A stretch of 64,000 nt of DNA from an uncultured Christensenellaceae bacterium (GTDB lineage Bacteria > Bacillota > Clostridia > Christensenellales > Borkfalkiaceae). The stretch's first letter is position 1; every line of letters starts with the position of its first letter. This document shows positions 36,694-45,193 of this stretch, piece after piece. The notes beneath the pieces are model-generated. The model had not been told where the DNA came from, did no database searches, and saw only the letters and a list, made by a program, of their open reading frames with translations. The position numbers were made by a program, and so were the translations under genes. Location of the stretch: contig CAJUJF010000008.1 in NCBI GenBank assembly GCA_910586825.1, positions 20,211 through 84,210 of the forward strand, written 5' to 3'.

Positions 36694-37361
36694 TGTTGCC
36701 CGAGATGTCCGCGCTACGCTCCGACAGCGAAGTGGAAGCGATCATGGCGATGTCCGAAAAACAGATCGAAGCGCTCGGCTTTACCGAACATTCCCGCCGT
36801 CATTCGGGGATCGTCAGCAAATGGTCGGGCGAAATCCTGCGTTCGCTCGGCAAAAGCGAAGAACGCGTCCGGCTGGCGGAAATCGCGGGGTATCTGCACG
36901 ATATCGGGAATTGCGTCAACCGGAAAGACCATGCGCAGAGCGGCGCCATTTTGGCATATCGGATTCTGACCCGTCTCGGCATGAGCGCGCACGACGCGGC
37001 GGACGTGATGATGGCGATCGGAAATCACGACGAGCAGTACGGTTTGCCGGTTTCGGACATTTCGTCCGCGCTCATTCTTGCCGATAAAGCCGACGTTCAC
37101 AAAAGCCGCGTAAAAAAGCCGATCGCAAACGTGTACAAGGCAAATATTCACGATCGCGTGAACCTTGCCGCGGAGAGAAGCTATCTGACCGTCGAGAAAG
37201 AAACGGCGGTAATTACGCTCCATATCGAGATCGACACGGAGATCTGTTCGGTCATGGATTATTTCGAAATTTATTTCGGAAGAATGCAGCTTTGCCGCCG
37301 CGCGGCGGAATTTCTTGCATGCAAATTCTCGCTGATCATCAACGGCGTCGCGCTTTTATGA
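36693..37361 (+). CDS. HD-domain hydrolase
   Basis: 222-residue protein with an HD metal domain: HSRRHSGIVSKW near 34, the HD pair in IAGYLHDIGN near 71, IGNHDEQYG near 112 and ILADKADVHKSRV near 130, which follow the H...HD...D order. The C-terminal third is beta-rich and unassigned. Nucleotide or phosphate ester hydrolysis is likely; the substrate is unknown. ATG at 36693 overlaps the previous stop, with GGAG upstream. Confidence 0.8.
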   Translation: MLPEMSALRSDSEVEAIMAMSEKQIEALGFTEHSRRHSGIVSKWSGEILRSLGKSEERVRLAEIAGYLHDIGNCVNRKDHAQSGAILAYRILTRLGMSAHDAADVMMAIGNHDEQYGLPVSDISSALILADKADVHKSRVKKPIANVYKANIHDRVNLAAERSYLTVEKETAVITLHIEIDTEICSVMDYFEIYFGRMQLCRRAAEFLACKFSLIINGVALL

Positions 37362-37428
37362 GTAAATGCGCCGTGTAACAGCCGCGCCTGTTGTTTCACG
37401 CCGCATATATCCGCATATTTCGACGCAA

Positions 37429-37444
37429 CCACAAGATATAGTGT
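37429..37444. promoter_or_regulatory. NrdR-like box 1
   Basis: CCACAAGATATAGTGT fits the NrdR consensus acaCwAtATaTwGtgt at 14 of 16 positions. Centre is 32 bp upstream of box 2. Confidence 0.7.
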
Positions 37445-37460
37445 CGCTGAAAAAATATTT

Positions 37461-37476
37461 TCACAAAATATTGTGG
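37461..37476. promoter_or_regulatory. NrdR-like box 2
   Basis: TCACAAAATATTGTGG, a near-perfect palindrome (CACAAAATATTGTG core), 32 and 30 bp from its neighbours. Confidence 0.65.
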
Positions 37477-37482
37477 AAATCC

Positions 37483-37511
37483 TTGACAAGACACAAAATA
37501 TAGTATACAAT
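37483..37511 (+). promoter_or_regulatory. Consensus sigma-A promoter of nrdD
   Basis: TTGACA (37483-37488), 17-nt spacer, TACAAT (37506-37511). The third NrdR-like box lies inside the spacer. Confidence 0.85.
37491..37506. promoter_or_regulatory. NrdR-like box 3 overlapping the promoter
   Basis: ACACAAAATATAGTAT fits the NrdR consensus at 14 of 16 positions and covers the spacer between -35 and -10, the expected place for a repressor. Confidence 0.7.
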
Positions 37512-37575
37512 AATGGCGTTCCTCTTTTCGGGGGACGCTGTTTTACTGTCATCTTTGTTTCAGGAGGAGAGAAAT

Positions 37576-39747
37576 ATGAAAATCATTAAGAGAAACGGGA
37601 CGGAAGTTGCTTTCGATGTCAAAAAGATCGTGAACGCGATCCGTAAAGCAAACAACGAAGTAAGCGAGGAGAACCGTCTTACGGAAGAACAGATTTTACA
37701 GATCTCCGAAAAAGTCACCGCGTTGTCGGGAGATTTGAACCGCGCGGTAAACGTTGAAGAAGTACAGGATTTTGTCGAGAATCAGATCATGGCGCAACGC
37801 GCTTATGCCGTTGCGCGGAAATATATCACATACCGCTATTCCCGCGCGCTCGTCAGAAAAGCGAATACGACCGACGCGCAGATTCTCACGCTCATCGAAT
37901 GCAACAACGAAGAGGTAAAGCAGGAAAACTCCAATAAAAATCCGACCGTGAACTCCGTACAGCGGGATTATATGGCGGGCGAAGTCTCCAAAGACCTGAC
38001 GCGCCGGATCTTGCTCCCCCGTGAAATCGTAGAAGCGCACGACGAGGGGCTGATCCATTTTCACGACGCCGATTATTTCGCGCAGCACATGCATAACTGC
38101 GATCTTGTAAACCTCGAAGACATGTTGCAAAACGGCACCGTAATTTCCGGCACGTTTATCGAAAAACCGCATTCCTTTTCGACCGCTTGCAACATCGCGA
38201 CGCAGATCATCGCGCAGGTCGCTTCCAATCAATACGGCGGGCAGAGTATTTCGCTCACGCATCTTGCGCCGTTCGTCGACATCAGCCGTAAAAAGATCCG
38301 CGCGGAAGTTGCGGAAGAGTTGCGGGAGGTCGGCGTCGTAGACGAAGCGCAGATTGCGAAAATTGCGGAAAAGCGTCTCCGCACGGAAATCAGCCGCGGG
38401 ATCCAAACCATTCAGTATCAAGTCGTGACGCTGCTTACGACAAACGGGCAGGCGCCTTTCGTGACGGTGTTCATGTATCTCGGCGAAGCGAGAAATGAGC
38501 GCGAGCGCGCCGATCTTGCGCTGATCATCGAAGAAACGCTCAAACAGCGTATTCAGGGTGTCAAAAACGAGTCCGGCGTATGGGTGACGCCCGCGTTCCC
38601 CAAACTCATTTACGTTTTGGAAGAAGACAATATCCGCCAGAACAGCAAATATTTCTATCTCACCGAGCTTGCCGCGAAATGTACGGCCAAGCGCATGGTT
38701 CCCGATTACATTTCCGAAAAGAAGATGCTCGAATACAAAATCGACGCAAACGGAGAGGGTCACTGCTATACCTGTATGGGTTGCCGCAGTTTCCTGACGC
38801 CGTATGTGGACGAGAACGGAAAGCCGAAGTATTACGGAAGATTCAACCAAGGCGTCGTTACGATCAATCTGGTCGACGTTGCGCTTTCCTCCGGCGGCGA
38901 TATCGATAAATTCCGCAAGATCTTCGACGAGCGGCTGGAACTCTGTTACCGCGCGTTGATGTACCGCCATAACCGTTTGAGAGGAACGCTTTCCGACGCC
39001 GCGCCCATCCTTTGGCAATACGGCGCGCTTGCCCGCTTAAAGAAAGGGGAAGTGATCGACAAATTGCTGTTCGGCGGATACTCTACGATTTCGCTCGGCT
39101 ATGCGGGTCTCTATGAATGCACGAAGTATATGACGGGGAAATCCCATACGGACGAAGAAGCGAAACCCTTCGCGCTTGCCGTAATGCAACACATGAACGA
39201 TAAGTGCAAGGAGTGGAAAAAGAAAGAAAATATCGATTTTTCGCTTTACGGAACCCCGCTCGAAAGCACGACCTACAAATTCTCGAAATGCCTGCAACAG
39301 CGTTTCGGGATCATTCCGGGCGTGACCGATAAGAACTATATTACCAACAGTTATCACGTTCACGTTTCCGAAAAGATCGACGCCTTTACAAAATTGAAAT
39401 TCGAAAGCGAATTTCAGCAGCTCTCGCCGGGCGGCGCGATTTCGTACGTCGAAGTGCCCAATATGCAAGATAACATTCCCGCTGTAATTTCGGTCATGCA
39501 GTACATTTACGAAAATATCATGTATGCGGAGCTGAACACGAAGAGCGATTTTTGTCAGGTTTGCGGATACGACGGCGAAATTCAGATTGCGGAAGAGGAC
39601 GGAAAACTGCTTTGGGAATGTCCGCACTGCCATAACCGCGATCAGGCGAAGATGAACGTTGCTCGCAGAACTTGCGGCTATATCGGTACGCAGTTCTGGA
39701 ATCAGGGAAGAACGCAGGAAATCAAAGACCGCGTTTTGCACCTTTGA
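37576..39747 (+). CDS. nrdD: Anaerobic ribonucleoside-triphosphate reductase
   Basis: 723-residue class III RNR that makes dNTPs without oxygen. An ATP-cone occupies about residues 1-95 (KIIKRNGTEVAFDVKKIVNAI), then the 10-stranded barrel with HMHNCDLVNLEDMLQNG, the C-terminal zinc site CQVCGYDG...CPHC near 655-680, and the glycyl-radical motif RRTCGYIGTQFWNQGRTQEI at the end (Gly of CGYIG). Full length, RBS AGGAGGAG. Three NrdR-like boxes precede it. NrdG follows 15 bp downstream. Confidence 0.97.
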   Translation: MKIIKRNGTEVAFDVKKIVNAIRKANNEVSEENRLTEEQILQISEKVTALSGDLNRAVNVEEVQDFVENQIMAQRAYAVARKYITYRYSRALVRKANTTDAQILTLIECNNEEVKQENSNKNPTVNSVQRDYMAGEVSKDLTRRILLPREIVEAHDEGLIHFHDADYFAQHMHNCDLVNLEDMLQNGTVISGTFIEKPHSFSTACNIATQIIAQVASNQYGGQSISLTHLAPFVDISRKKIRAEVAEELREVGVVDEAQIAKIAEKRLRTEISRGIQTIQYQVVTLLTTNGQAPFVTVFMYLGEARNERERADLALIIEETLKQRIQGVKNESGVWVTPAFPKLIYVLEEDNIRQNSKYFYLTELAAKCTAKRMVPDYISEKKMLEYKIDANGEGHCYTCMGCRSFLTPYVDENGKPKYYGRFNQGVVTINLVDVALSSGGDIDKFRKIFDERLELCYRALMYRHNRLRGTLSDAAPILWQYGALARLKKGEVIDKLLFGGYSTISLGYAGLYECTKYMTGKSHTDEEAKPFALAVMQHMNDKCKEWKKKENIDFSLYGTPLESTTYKFSKCLQQRFGIIPGVTDKNYITNSYHVHVSEKIDAFTKLKFESEFQQLSPGGAISYVEVPNMQDNIPAVISVMQYIYENIMYAELNTKSDFCQVCGYDGEIQIAEEDGKLLWECPHCHNRDQAKMNVARRTCGYIGTQFWNQGRTQEIKDRVLHL

Positions 39748-39762
39748 TTTCCAGGGTGCAAT

Positions 39763-40284
39763 ATGAACTATGCGGAATTAAAACCGGCGGATATCGCAAA
39801 CGGAGAGGGAGTTCGGGTTTCTCTCTTCGTTTCCGGTTGCCGCCGTCGCTGCAAAAACTGTTTTAACGGCGTCGCCTGGAATTTTGCGTACGGGAACCCG
39901 TTCGACGAAGCGGCGCAGGAACGGATTCTGGATCTGCTTGCGCCGGATTATATCGCGGGGCTGTCTTTGCTCGGAGGCGATCCGTTCGAACCGGAAAACC
40001 AATCCGCATTATTGCCGTTTTTGAAAAAGGTCCGCGCGCGGTATCCGCACAAGAGCATCTGGTGCTATACCGGCTATACATTTTCGGAGGGCGCGTTGGC
40101 GGAACCGCAGGCAAATTGCGAAGCGACGCGGGAGCTGATCTCGCTTCTCGACGTTTTGATAGACGGTCCGTTTGTGGAAGAACTGAAAGACATCCGTCTG
40201 AAATTCCGCGGCTCTTCCAATCAGCGCGTGATTGACGTAAAAAACACGTTGGCAAGCGGAAAGGTCGTTCTATATCTGAAATAA
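39763..40284 (+). CDS. nrdG: Anaerobic RNR activase (radical SAM)
   Basis: 173-residue radical-SAM enzyme that installs the glycyl radical on NrdD. Cluster motif CRRRCKNC (C-x3-C-x2-C) near residue 26, GGDPFEPEN near 67, and the C-terminal LKFRGSSNQRVIDV typical of NrdG. Forms an operon with nrdD; RBS CAGGG. Followed by a hairpin terminator. Confidence 0.95.
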   Translation: MNYAELKPADIANGEGVRVSLFVSGCRRRCKNCFNGVAWNFAYGNPFDEAAQERILDLLAPDYIAGLSLLGGDPFEPENQSALLPFLKKVRARYPHKSIWCYTGYTFSEGALAEPQANCEATRELISLLDVLIDGPFVEELKDIRLKFRGSSNQRVIDVKNTLASGKVVLYLK

Positions 40285-40311
40285 AAACGCGGCAGTCTCT
40301 GCCGCGTTTCC
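40285..40311 (+). terminator. Terminator of nrdDG
   Basis: Stem AAACGCGGCA/TGCCGCGTTT with loop GTCTC. Confidence 0.8.
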
Positions 40312-40323
40312 CTTGTTATATGT

Positions 40324-40352
40324 TTGACGAAAGGAAAAAAAAGGAATATAAT
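40324..40352 (+). promoter_or_regulatory. Sigma-A promoter of the M29 aminopeptidase gene
   Basis: TTGACG (40324-40329), 17-nt spacer, TATAAT (40347-40352). Confidence 0.8.
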
Positions 40353-40385
40353 AGATAAGAAATCAAACGCTTTACGGAGGCTTTT

Positions 40386-41612
40386 ATGAATAAATTACAA
40401 ATGCGTCGCTATGCCAAACTGCTCGCCAAAACGGGGATCAACGTGAAAAAAGGGCAGTGGGTGATCGTGCAGGCGGAACTCGATCAACCGGAGTTCGTCG
40501 AAATGACGGTGGAAGAGTTGTACCGCGCTGGCGCGGGAAAGGTGACGGTGGAATGGTCACATCAGCCGCTTGCCATGATGCATTATAAATACCAGTCTCA
40601 GGACACGCTGTCTAAAACGGAGAAATGGGAAATCGAAAAGTGGGAGCTGAAAAAGAAAGAACTTCCCGCTATGCTCTATCTCGAATCCTCCGATCCGGAC
40701 GGTTTAAAAGGCGTCGATCAGGAGAAATTCACGGCGGTCCGCTCGGCGCGAACCAAAGTGATCAAACCTTACCGCGACGAAATGGACAACAACTATCAGT
40801 GGTGCATCGCCGCCGTGCCGGGAAAAGCTTGGGCGAAAAAAGTGTTCCCGCACCTCAACGTCAATCAAGCAGTCGATAAATTATGGGATGCGATCCTTTC
40901 GGCGTCCCGCGCCGACGGTGCGGACCCCGTGCGCGAATGGGCGCGCCACAACGACATGCTTGCCGCGCGTTGCGATCATCTCAACCGTCTGGGGCTGACG
41001 TCTTTGGAGTACAAATCGAAAAACGGAACCGATTTAAAAGTCGGTCTGATCGACGGCGCTTTGTTTATGGGCGGCGGAGAGGAGAGTCTGAAAGGCAGAT
41101 ATTTCAATCCGAATATTCCGTCCGAAGAAATTTTCATCTCGCCAAAAGCGGGCGAGGCGGAAGGCATCGTCTATTCTGCGAAACCGCTCTCTTATCAGGG
41201 CGAACTGATCGAGAACTTCTCGGTACGTTTCGAAGGCGGAAAAGTCGTGGAAGTCAAAGCGGAAAAGAACGTGGAACTGCTTGAAAAAATGATTTCGATG
41301 GACGAAGGTGCGCGGATGCTCGGAGAATGCGCGCTGATCGCGTACGATTCTCCCATCAATAATTCCGGCTTGCTCTTCTACAATACGCTGTTCGACGAAA
41401 ACGCAAGTTGCCATCTGGCGCTCGGACACGGGTTTACGAACTGCATGCGCGGATACGAGACGATGACGAAAGAGGAGCTGACGAAAAAGGGGATCAACGA
41501 CAGCATCATTCACGTGGATTTCATGATCGGAAGTAAGGATCTCGACATCGTCGGCGTTACGAAAAACGGCGACCGCGTACAGATTTTCAAAGACGGCAAC
41601 TGGGCGTTTTAA
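40386..41612 (+). CDS. M29-family aminopeptidase
   Basis: 408-residue leucyl/aspartyl-type metallo-aminopeptidase (AmpS/PepS/thermophilic aminopeptidase family). Family landmarks: YAKLLAKTGINVKKGQWVIVQAE at the N-terminus, NIPSEEIFISPKAGEAEGI near 248 (first Glu ligand), GARMLGECALI near 311 (Glu), CHLALGHGF near 346 (His) and HVDFMIGS near 377 (His, Asp). Cytosolic, dimeric in relatives. Strong RBS GGAGG. Monocistronic or first in a unit with the GTPase genes, 12 bp downstream. Confidence 0.92.
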   Translation: MNKLQMRRYAKLLAKTGINVKKGQWVIVQAELDQPEFVEMTVEELYRAGAGKVTVEWSHQPLAMMHYKYQSQDTLSKTEKWEIEKWELKKKELPAMLYLESSDPDGLKGVDQEKFTAVRSARTKVIKPYRDEMDNNYQWCIAAVPGKAWAKKVFPHLNVNQAVDKLWDAILSASRADGADPVREWARHNDMLAARCDHLNRLGLTSLEYKSKNGTDLKVGLIDGALFMGGGEESLKGRYFNPNIPSEEIFISPKAGEAEGIVYSAKPLSYQGELIENFSVRFEGGKVVEVKAEKNVELLEKMISMDEGARMLGECALIAYDSPINNSGLLFYNTLFDENASCHLALGHGFTNCMRGYETMTKEELTKKGINDSIIHVDFMIGSKDLDIVGVTKNGDRVQIFKDGNWAF

Positions 41613-41624
41613 AGGGGTACGACT

Positions 41625-42731
41625 ATGATTTTAATCGACATTTTTTCCGGTTTTTTGGGTGCGGGAAAAACGACGCTGATTAAGAAACTGATTCGGGAAG
41701 CCTATGTCGGCGAAAACGTCGTGCTGATCGAGAACGAATTCGGGAAAATCGGCGTAGACGGAGGCTTCTTGCAGGACGCAGGAATCCGGATCACCGAAAT
41801 GAATTCCGGTTGCATTTGCTGTTCGCTCGTGGGCGATTTCGCAAAGGCACTGAAAGAGGTTGCCGCGAAATATTCTCCCGATCGTATTCTGATCGAACCT
41901 TCCGGCGTCGGAAAGCTTTCCGACGTCATCAAAGCGGTACGCAGCGCTGAAATTCCCGATAGCCGCCTCAATGCGTTTTGCACGGTAGTAGACGCAAAGA
42001 AATGTAAAATGTATTTGAAGAATTTCGGGGAATTTTTTCTCGATCAAGTGGAACACGCAAGCTGTATCGTACTCTCTCACGTCGGCGATCCCGCCAAAGT
42101 ACAGGAAGCGGTCTCCTTATTGAAAGAACACGCAAGCGTTACGGTCGTAACCACGGATTGGGATCGGATCGACGGGAAAGAAATTCTTTCGGCGATGCAA
42201 CAGAGCGACAGTTTAGAGAAGGCGCTTAACGAACTTTACTGCGACTCGAAAGAACACCGTCACGGGGGCGAATGCCATCGCCATCATCACCATGACGAAG
42301 AGCATCATGCGCACGAACATTCTCACGAGGAGTGCGAATGCCACCACCATCATGACGAAGAGTGTCACGCGCACGAACATTCCCATGAGGAATGCGAATG
42401 TCACCATCATCACCACCATCACCATGACGGTGAACATCACTGTCATGAGCATCATCATGCCGACGAAGTTTTTTCCAGCTGGGGCAGAGAAACGCCGAAA
42501 AAATTTACCGCCGAAGAATTACGGGCAAAGCTTGCCGCGCTTTCCACAGGCGAATACGGCGAAGTGCTTCGCGCGAAAGGCATTGTAGACGGAGCGGAAG
42601 GCTGGCTCTATTTCGACTATATTCCCGAAGAGGCGGACGTCAGAACGGGCAACCCCGCCGTAACGGGCAGACTGTGCGTGATCGGCGCCAAATTAAACGA
42701 AGAGAAGCTTTCCGAATTGTTTTTAGGTTGA
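41625..42731 (+). CDS. COG0523/CobW-type GTPase metallochaperone with His-rich insert
   Basis: 368-residue G3E GTPase of the CobW/YjiA/ZNG family. P-loop GFLGAGKTT at 10-18, the metal motif CICC at 63-66, NEFG switch region and IEPSGVG near 87. Between the G domain and the C-terminal domain, residues about 206-275 are a His/Glu/Cys-rich segment (runs of H with AHEHSHEECE repeats), encoded by two 60-bp DNA repeats. The C-terminal CobW_C domain follows (about 283-368). Likely a Zn, Co or Ni chaperone or insertase. Coupled to a second G3E-like gene. Confidence 0.88.
   Translation: MILIDIFSGFLGAGKTTLIKKLIREAYVGENVVLIENEFGKIGVDGGFLQDAGIRITEMNSGCICCSLVGDFAKALKEVAAKYSPDRILIEPSGVGKLSDVIKAVRSAEIPDSRLNAFCTVVDAKKCKMYLKNFGEFFLDQVEHASCIVLSHVGDPAKVQEAVSLLKEHASVTVVTTDWDRIDGKEILSAMQQSDSLEKALNELYCDSKEHRHGGECHRHHHHDEEHHAHEHSHEECECHHHHDEECHAHEHSHEECECHHHHHHHHDGEHHCHEHHHADEVFSSWGRETPKKFTAEELRAKLAALSTGEYGEVLRAKGIVDGAEGWLYFDYIPEEADVRTGNPAVTGRLCVIGAKLNEEKLSELFLG
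42291..42410 (+). repeat. Two tandem 60-bp repeats in the His-rich segment
   Basis: Units 42291-42350 and 42351-42410 differ only at scattered positions, mostly synonymous, and each codes for a 20-residue block HDEE..AHEHSHEECECHHH. Confidence 0.9.
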
Positions 42732-42735
42732 TAAG

Positions 42736-43677
42736 ATGAAAGAAGTACCCGTATATCTCTTTCTCGGTTTTTTGGAATCTGGGAAAACGAAATTCATACA
42801 AGAGACGTTCGAGGATCCGCGGTTTGATTCGGGCGAACGCACGCTGTTGCTCGTCTGCGAAGAGGGCGAAACCGAATACGATCCGAAACGGTTTGCGGTA
42901 AAAAACTTTGCGATCGAAACGGTTTTGCCCGAAGATCTTACGGCGGTCCGGCTTGCGGAAATCGTTAAGTCTAGCCGTGCGGAGCGCGTGGTCGTAGAAT
43001 GGAACGGAATGCGGGAAACAAGCGTTTTATTCGACGCGATGCCCGACGGTTGGATGCTTGCGCAGGTTATGACGTTTTTCGACGCTTCGACTTTTTTAAC
43101 ATATAACCAAAACATGCGGCAGCTCGTATTCGATAAAGTGCAGTACGCGGATATGGTCGTGTTCAACCGTTTCCGAGAGACTGATTCGCAAGAAGAATAC
43201 CACAAAATCGTTCGCGCGATTTCGCGCCGTCCCGATATCGTGTACGAGTACGAAGACGGAAGGGCGGTATACGACGAAATACTGGATCCTCTGCCTTTCG
43301 ATATCGATGCAAAAGTCATTGAAATATCCGACCGCGACTATGCGTTTTTTTATCGCGATCTCGTAGAGGAGACGCCGAAATACGCAGGCAAAATCGTACG
43401 GTTCAAGGGAATCGTCGCCGTCGATAAAAAGTTAAAAGCGAACACGGTCGTCGTGGGAAGACATATTATGACTTGTTGCGAGGCGGATATCGCGTACAGC
43501 GGTCTCGTATGTATTTATGCGGGAAATCTTCCTTTAAAGACGCGCGATTGGGTCACGGTCACTGCGCGGATCGATTTGGAATATCATAAAGTTTACGGAC
43601 AGGAAGGACCTGTATTAAAAGCGACGGCGCTTGATTATACGCAGCCGCCCGAAGAGGAAATCGCAACTTTTTATTGA
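42736..43677 (+). CDS. G3E GTPase-like domain fused to YcgQ/DUF1980-like domain
   Basis: 313-residue protein. The N-terminal part has a CobW-like P-loop GFLESGKTKF (11-20) and Rossmann strands (TLLLVCEEGETEYD; VVEWNGM), but lacks the CxCC metal motif. From about residue 195 it matches the C-terminal domain of the YcgQ/TIGR03943 family (YAGKIVRFKGIV...VVGRHIMTCCEADIAYSGL...DWVTVTARI), including the CC pair. YcgQ works with the permease YcgR in metal homeostasis. The ATG is 4 nt after the previous gene's stop, so the two GTPases are an operon. Confidence 0.72.
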   Translation: MKEVPVYLFLGFLESGKTKFIQETFEDPRFDSGERTLLLVCEEGETEYDPKRFAVKNFAIETVLPEDLTAVRLAEIVKSSRAERVVVEWNGMRETSVLFDAMPDGWMLAQVMTFFDASTFLTYNQNMRQLVFDKVQYADMVVFNRFRETDSQEEYHKIVRAISRRPDIVYEYEDGRAVYDEILDPLPFDIDAKVIEISDRDYAFFYRDLVEETPKYAGKIVRFKGIVAVDKKLKANTVVVGRHIMTCCEADIAYSGLVCIYAGNLPLKTRDWVTVTARIDLEYHKVYGQEGPVLKATALDYTQPPEEEIATFY

Positions 43678-43706
43678 TCGAATTTTGTTTTGTTCTGCGG
43701 AAAATA

Positions 43707-43735
43707 TTTACAAATTATTTTTCTTGTGATATGAT
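43707..43735 (+). promoter_or_regulatory. Sigma-A promoter of the flavodoxin gene
   Basis: TTTACA (43707-43712), 17-nt spacer, TATGAT (43730-43735). Confidence 0.7.
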
Positions 43736-43759
43736 ATAAGGGAACGTAGAGGTGATTAC

Positions 43760-44230
43760 ATGAAAAAGCTTGTTGTTTATTATTCTTTCAGCGGAAATAC
43801 CCGCGCGATTGCAAAGCGGATTGCCCGTGCGTTAAAGGCGGATCTTGCCGAGATCCGCACGATGAAAACTTATCCCGACGATTACGACGTCTTGCTCAGT
43901 CTTGGCAAGCGCGAAGTGGAAAGCGGTTACATGCCGCAGATCGTGCCGCTTTCGGTCGATCCCGCAAAATACGAAACCATCCTGATCGGAACGCCCGTCT
44001 GGTGGGGTACATACGCGCCCGCGCTCCGCAAGTTTTTTATGAGCACTTCCTGGAAGGGAAAAACGATCCATCCGTTCGCAACGAACGACAAAAGTCTCGG
44101 TCATATCGCCAGCGATTTGAAAAAGGCTTTGCGCGGAGCAACCGTGAAACCTGTTTTCAGCGTCAAATACGACGAAAAGACGCTTTTGACGCCTGCGGAA
44201 GACTTTAAAGCATGGCTGAGCCAGATCTGA
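43760..44230 (+). CDS. Flavodoxin family protein
   Basis: 156-residue flavodoxin-like FMN protein. The phosphate loop is YSFSGNTRAIA (9-19), the aromatic flavin-stacking loop is GTPVWWGTYAPALRKFF near 76-92, and a third loop is at FATNDKSLGHI. The VWWG motif is typical of the flavodoxin_4/FldA-like group in Clostridia, often annotated as NAD(P)H-dependent quinone or iron-linked reductases. Monocistronic with own promoter. Confidence 0.87.
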   Translation: MKKLVVYYSFSGNTRAIAKRIARALKADLAEIRTMKTYPDDYDVLLSLGKREVESGYMPQIVPLSVDPAKYETILIGTPVWWGTYAPALRKFFMSTSWKGKTIHPFATNDKSLGHIASDLKKALRGATVKPVFSVKYDEKTLLTPAEDFKAWLSQI

Positions 44231-44296
44231 GTTCTTGTTTTTTCAATCAATATTGCGCCTTCGTCAAGAAGGCGTTTGTTCTATCGAGAGGCCGCC

Positions 44297-45175
44297 ATGC
44301 AACAGATTCCGGAATGGTTGAGCAATAAAATCAAAGAAGAATACGTGGCGGATTCGGAACAAATCCTAAACGGTTTTTCTGTTTCGCGACCGGTATCGCT
44401 TCGCGTCAATCGCTTAAAAACCGACCCTACCGACGTGAAAGCGGAACTGAATCGGAACGGCATTGCCTATCGGGAAGTCGCATGGTACGCCGATGCGTTG
44501 ATTTTGGAAAGCGCAACCGAGCGGGATATCCGTGCGCTGAGTCTGTACGAAAGTGGCGAAATTTACCTGCAAAGCCTTTCGTCCATGCTGCCGCCTTTGT
44601 TTTTAGACGGACAAGCAGGGGAAAACATTCTCGATATGGCGGCGGCGCCGGGCGGGAAGACGGCGCAAATTTCCGCGCTTTCCCTTGGCGGCGCGTTTAT
44701 TACGGCATGCGAAATCGATCGGATCCGCACAGACCGTCTGCGGTTTAATCTTGCAAGACAAGGCGTCCCGCGGGTCACCGTTTTACAGACGGATGCAAGA
44801 AAGTTGAACGAATTTTTTTCCTTCGACAGAATTTTGCTGGACGCGCCTTGCAGCGGGAGCGGAACATTGGATCTCAGTACGCCGATCAAAATTTCGGAAG
44901 CGCTTGTCCGCAACAGCGTGTCGATCCAAGAGGCACTTTTGTGCAAAGCGTTAAAACTTCTGAAAAAGAACGGCACGCTCGTGTATTCCACGTGCTCCAT
45001 ATTGAAAGAAGAAAACGAAGAAGTGCTTTTCCGCGCATTGCGCCGTTGCGGCGGCGAATTGATTCCCATATCGCCGCCGACGGGGATTCCCGTGCTTCCG
45101 TCAGCGGACGGGACGCTCTGCGTATCTCCCGACGAATTGTTCGAAGGCTTTTTCGTAGCAAAAATTCAAAAATAG
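44297..45175 (+). CDS. RsmF/RsmB-type RNA cytosine-5 methyltransferase
   Basis: 292-residue SAM-dependent m5C RNA methyltransferase (NOL1/NOP2/Sun). SAM loop LDMAAAPGGKTAQI near 110, catalytic pair of Cys in DAPCSGSGT near 180 and STCSI near 229, and the N-terminal RsmF-like PVSLRVNRLKTDP. Shorter than RsmF (about 450 residues) because the C-terminal RNA-binding part is missing, so its rRNA or tRNA target is open. Start at 44297 has GAGAGG. The glycerophosphodiesterase gene follows 18 bp later. Confidence 0.85.
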   Translation: MQQIPEWLSNKIKEEYVADSEQILNGFSVSRPVSLRVNRLKTDPTDVKAELNRNGIAYREVAWYADALILESATERDIRALSLYESGEIYLQSLSSMLPPLFLDGQAGENILDMAAAPGGKTAQISALSLGGAFITACEIDRIRTDRLRFNLARQGVPRVTVLQTDARKLNEFFSFDRILLDAPCSGSGTLDLSTPIKISEALVRNSVSIQEALLCKALKLLKKNGTLVYSTCSILKEENEEVLFRALRRCGGELIPISPPTGIPVLPSADGTLCVSPDELFEGFFVAKIQK

Positions 45176-45193
45176 CCCACAGGAGACGGCGAC

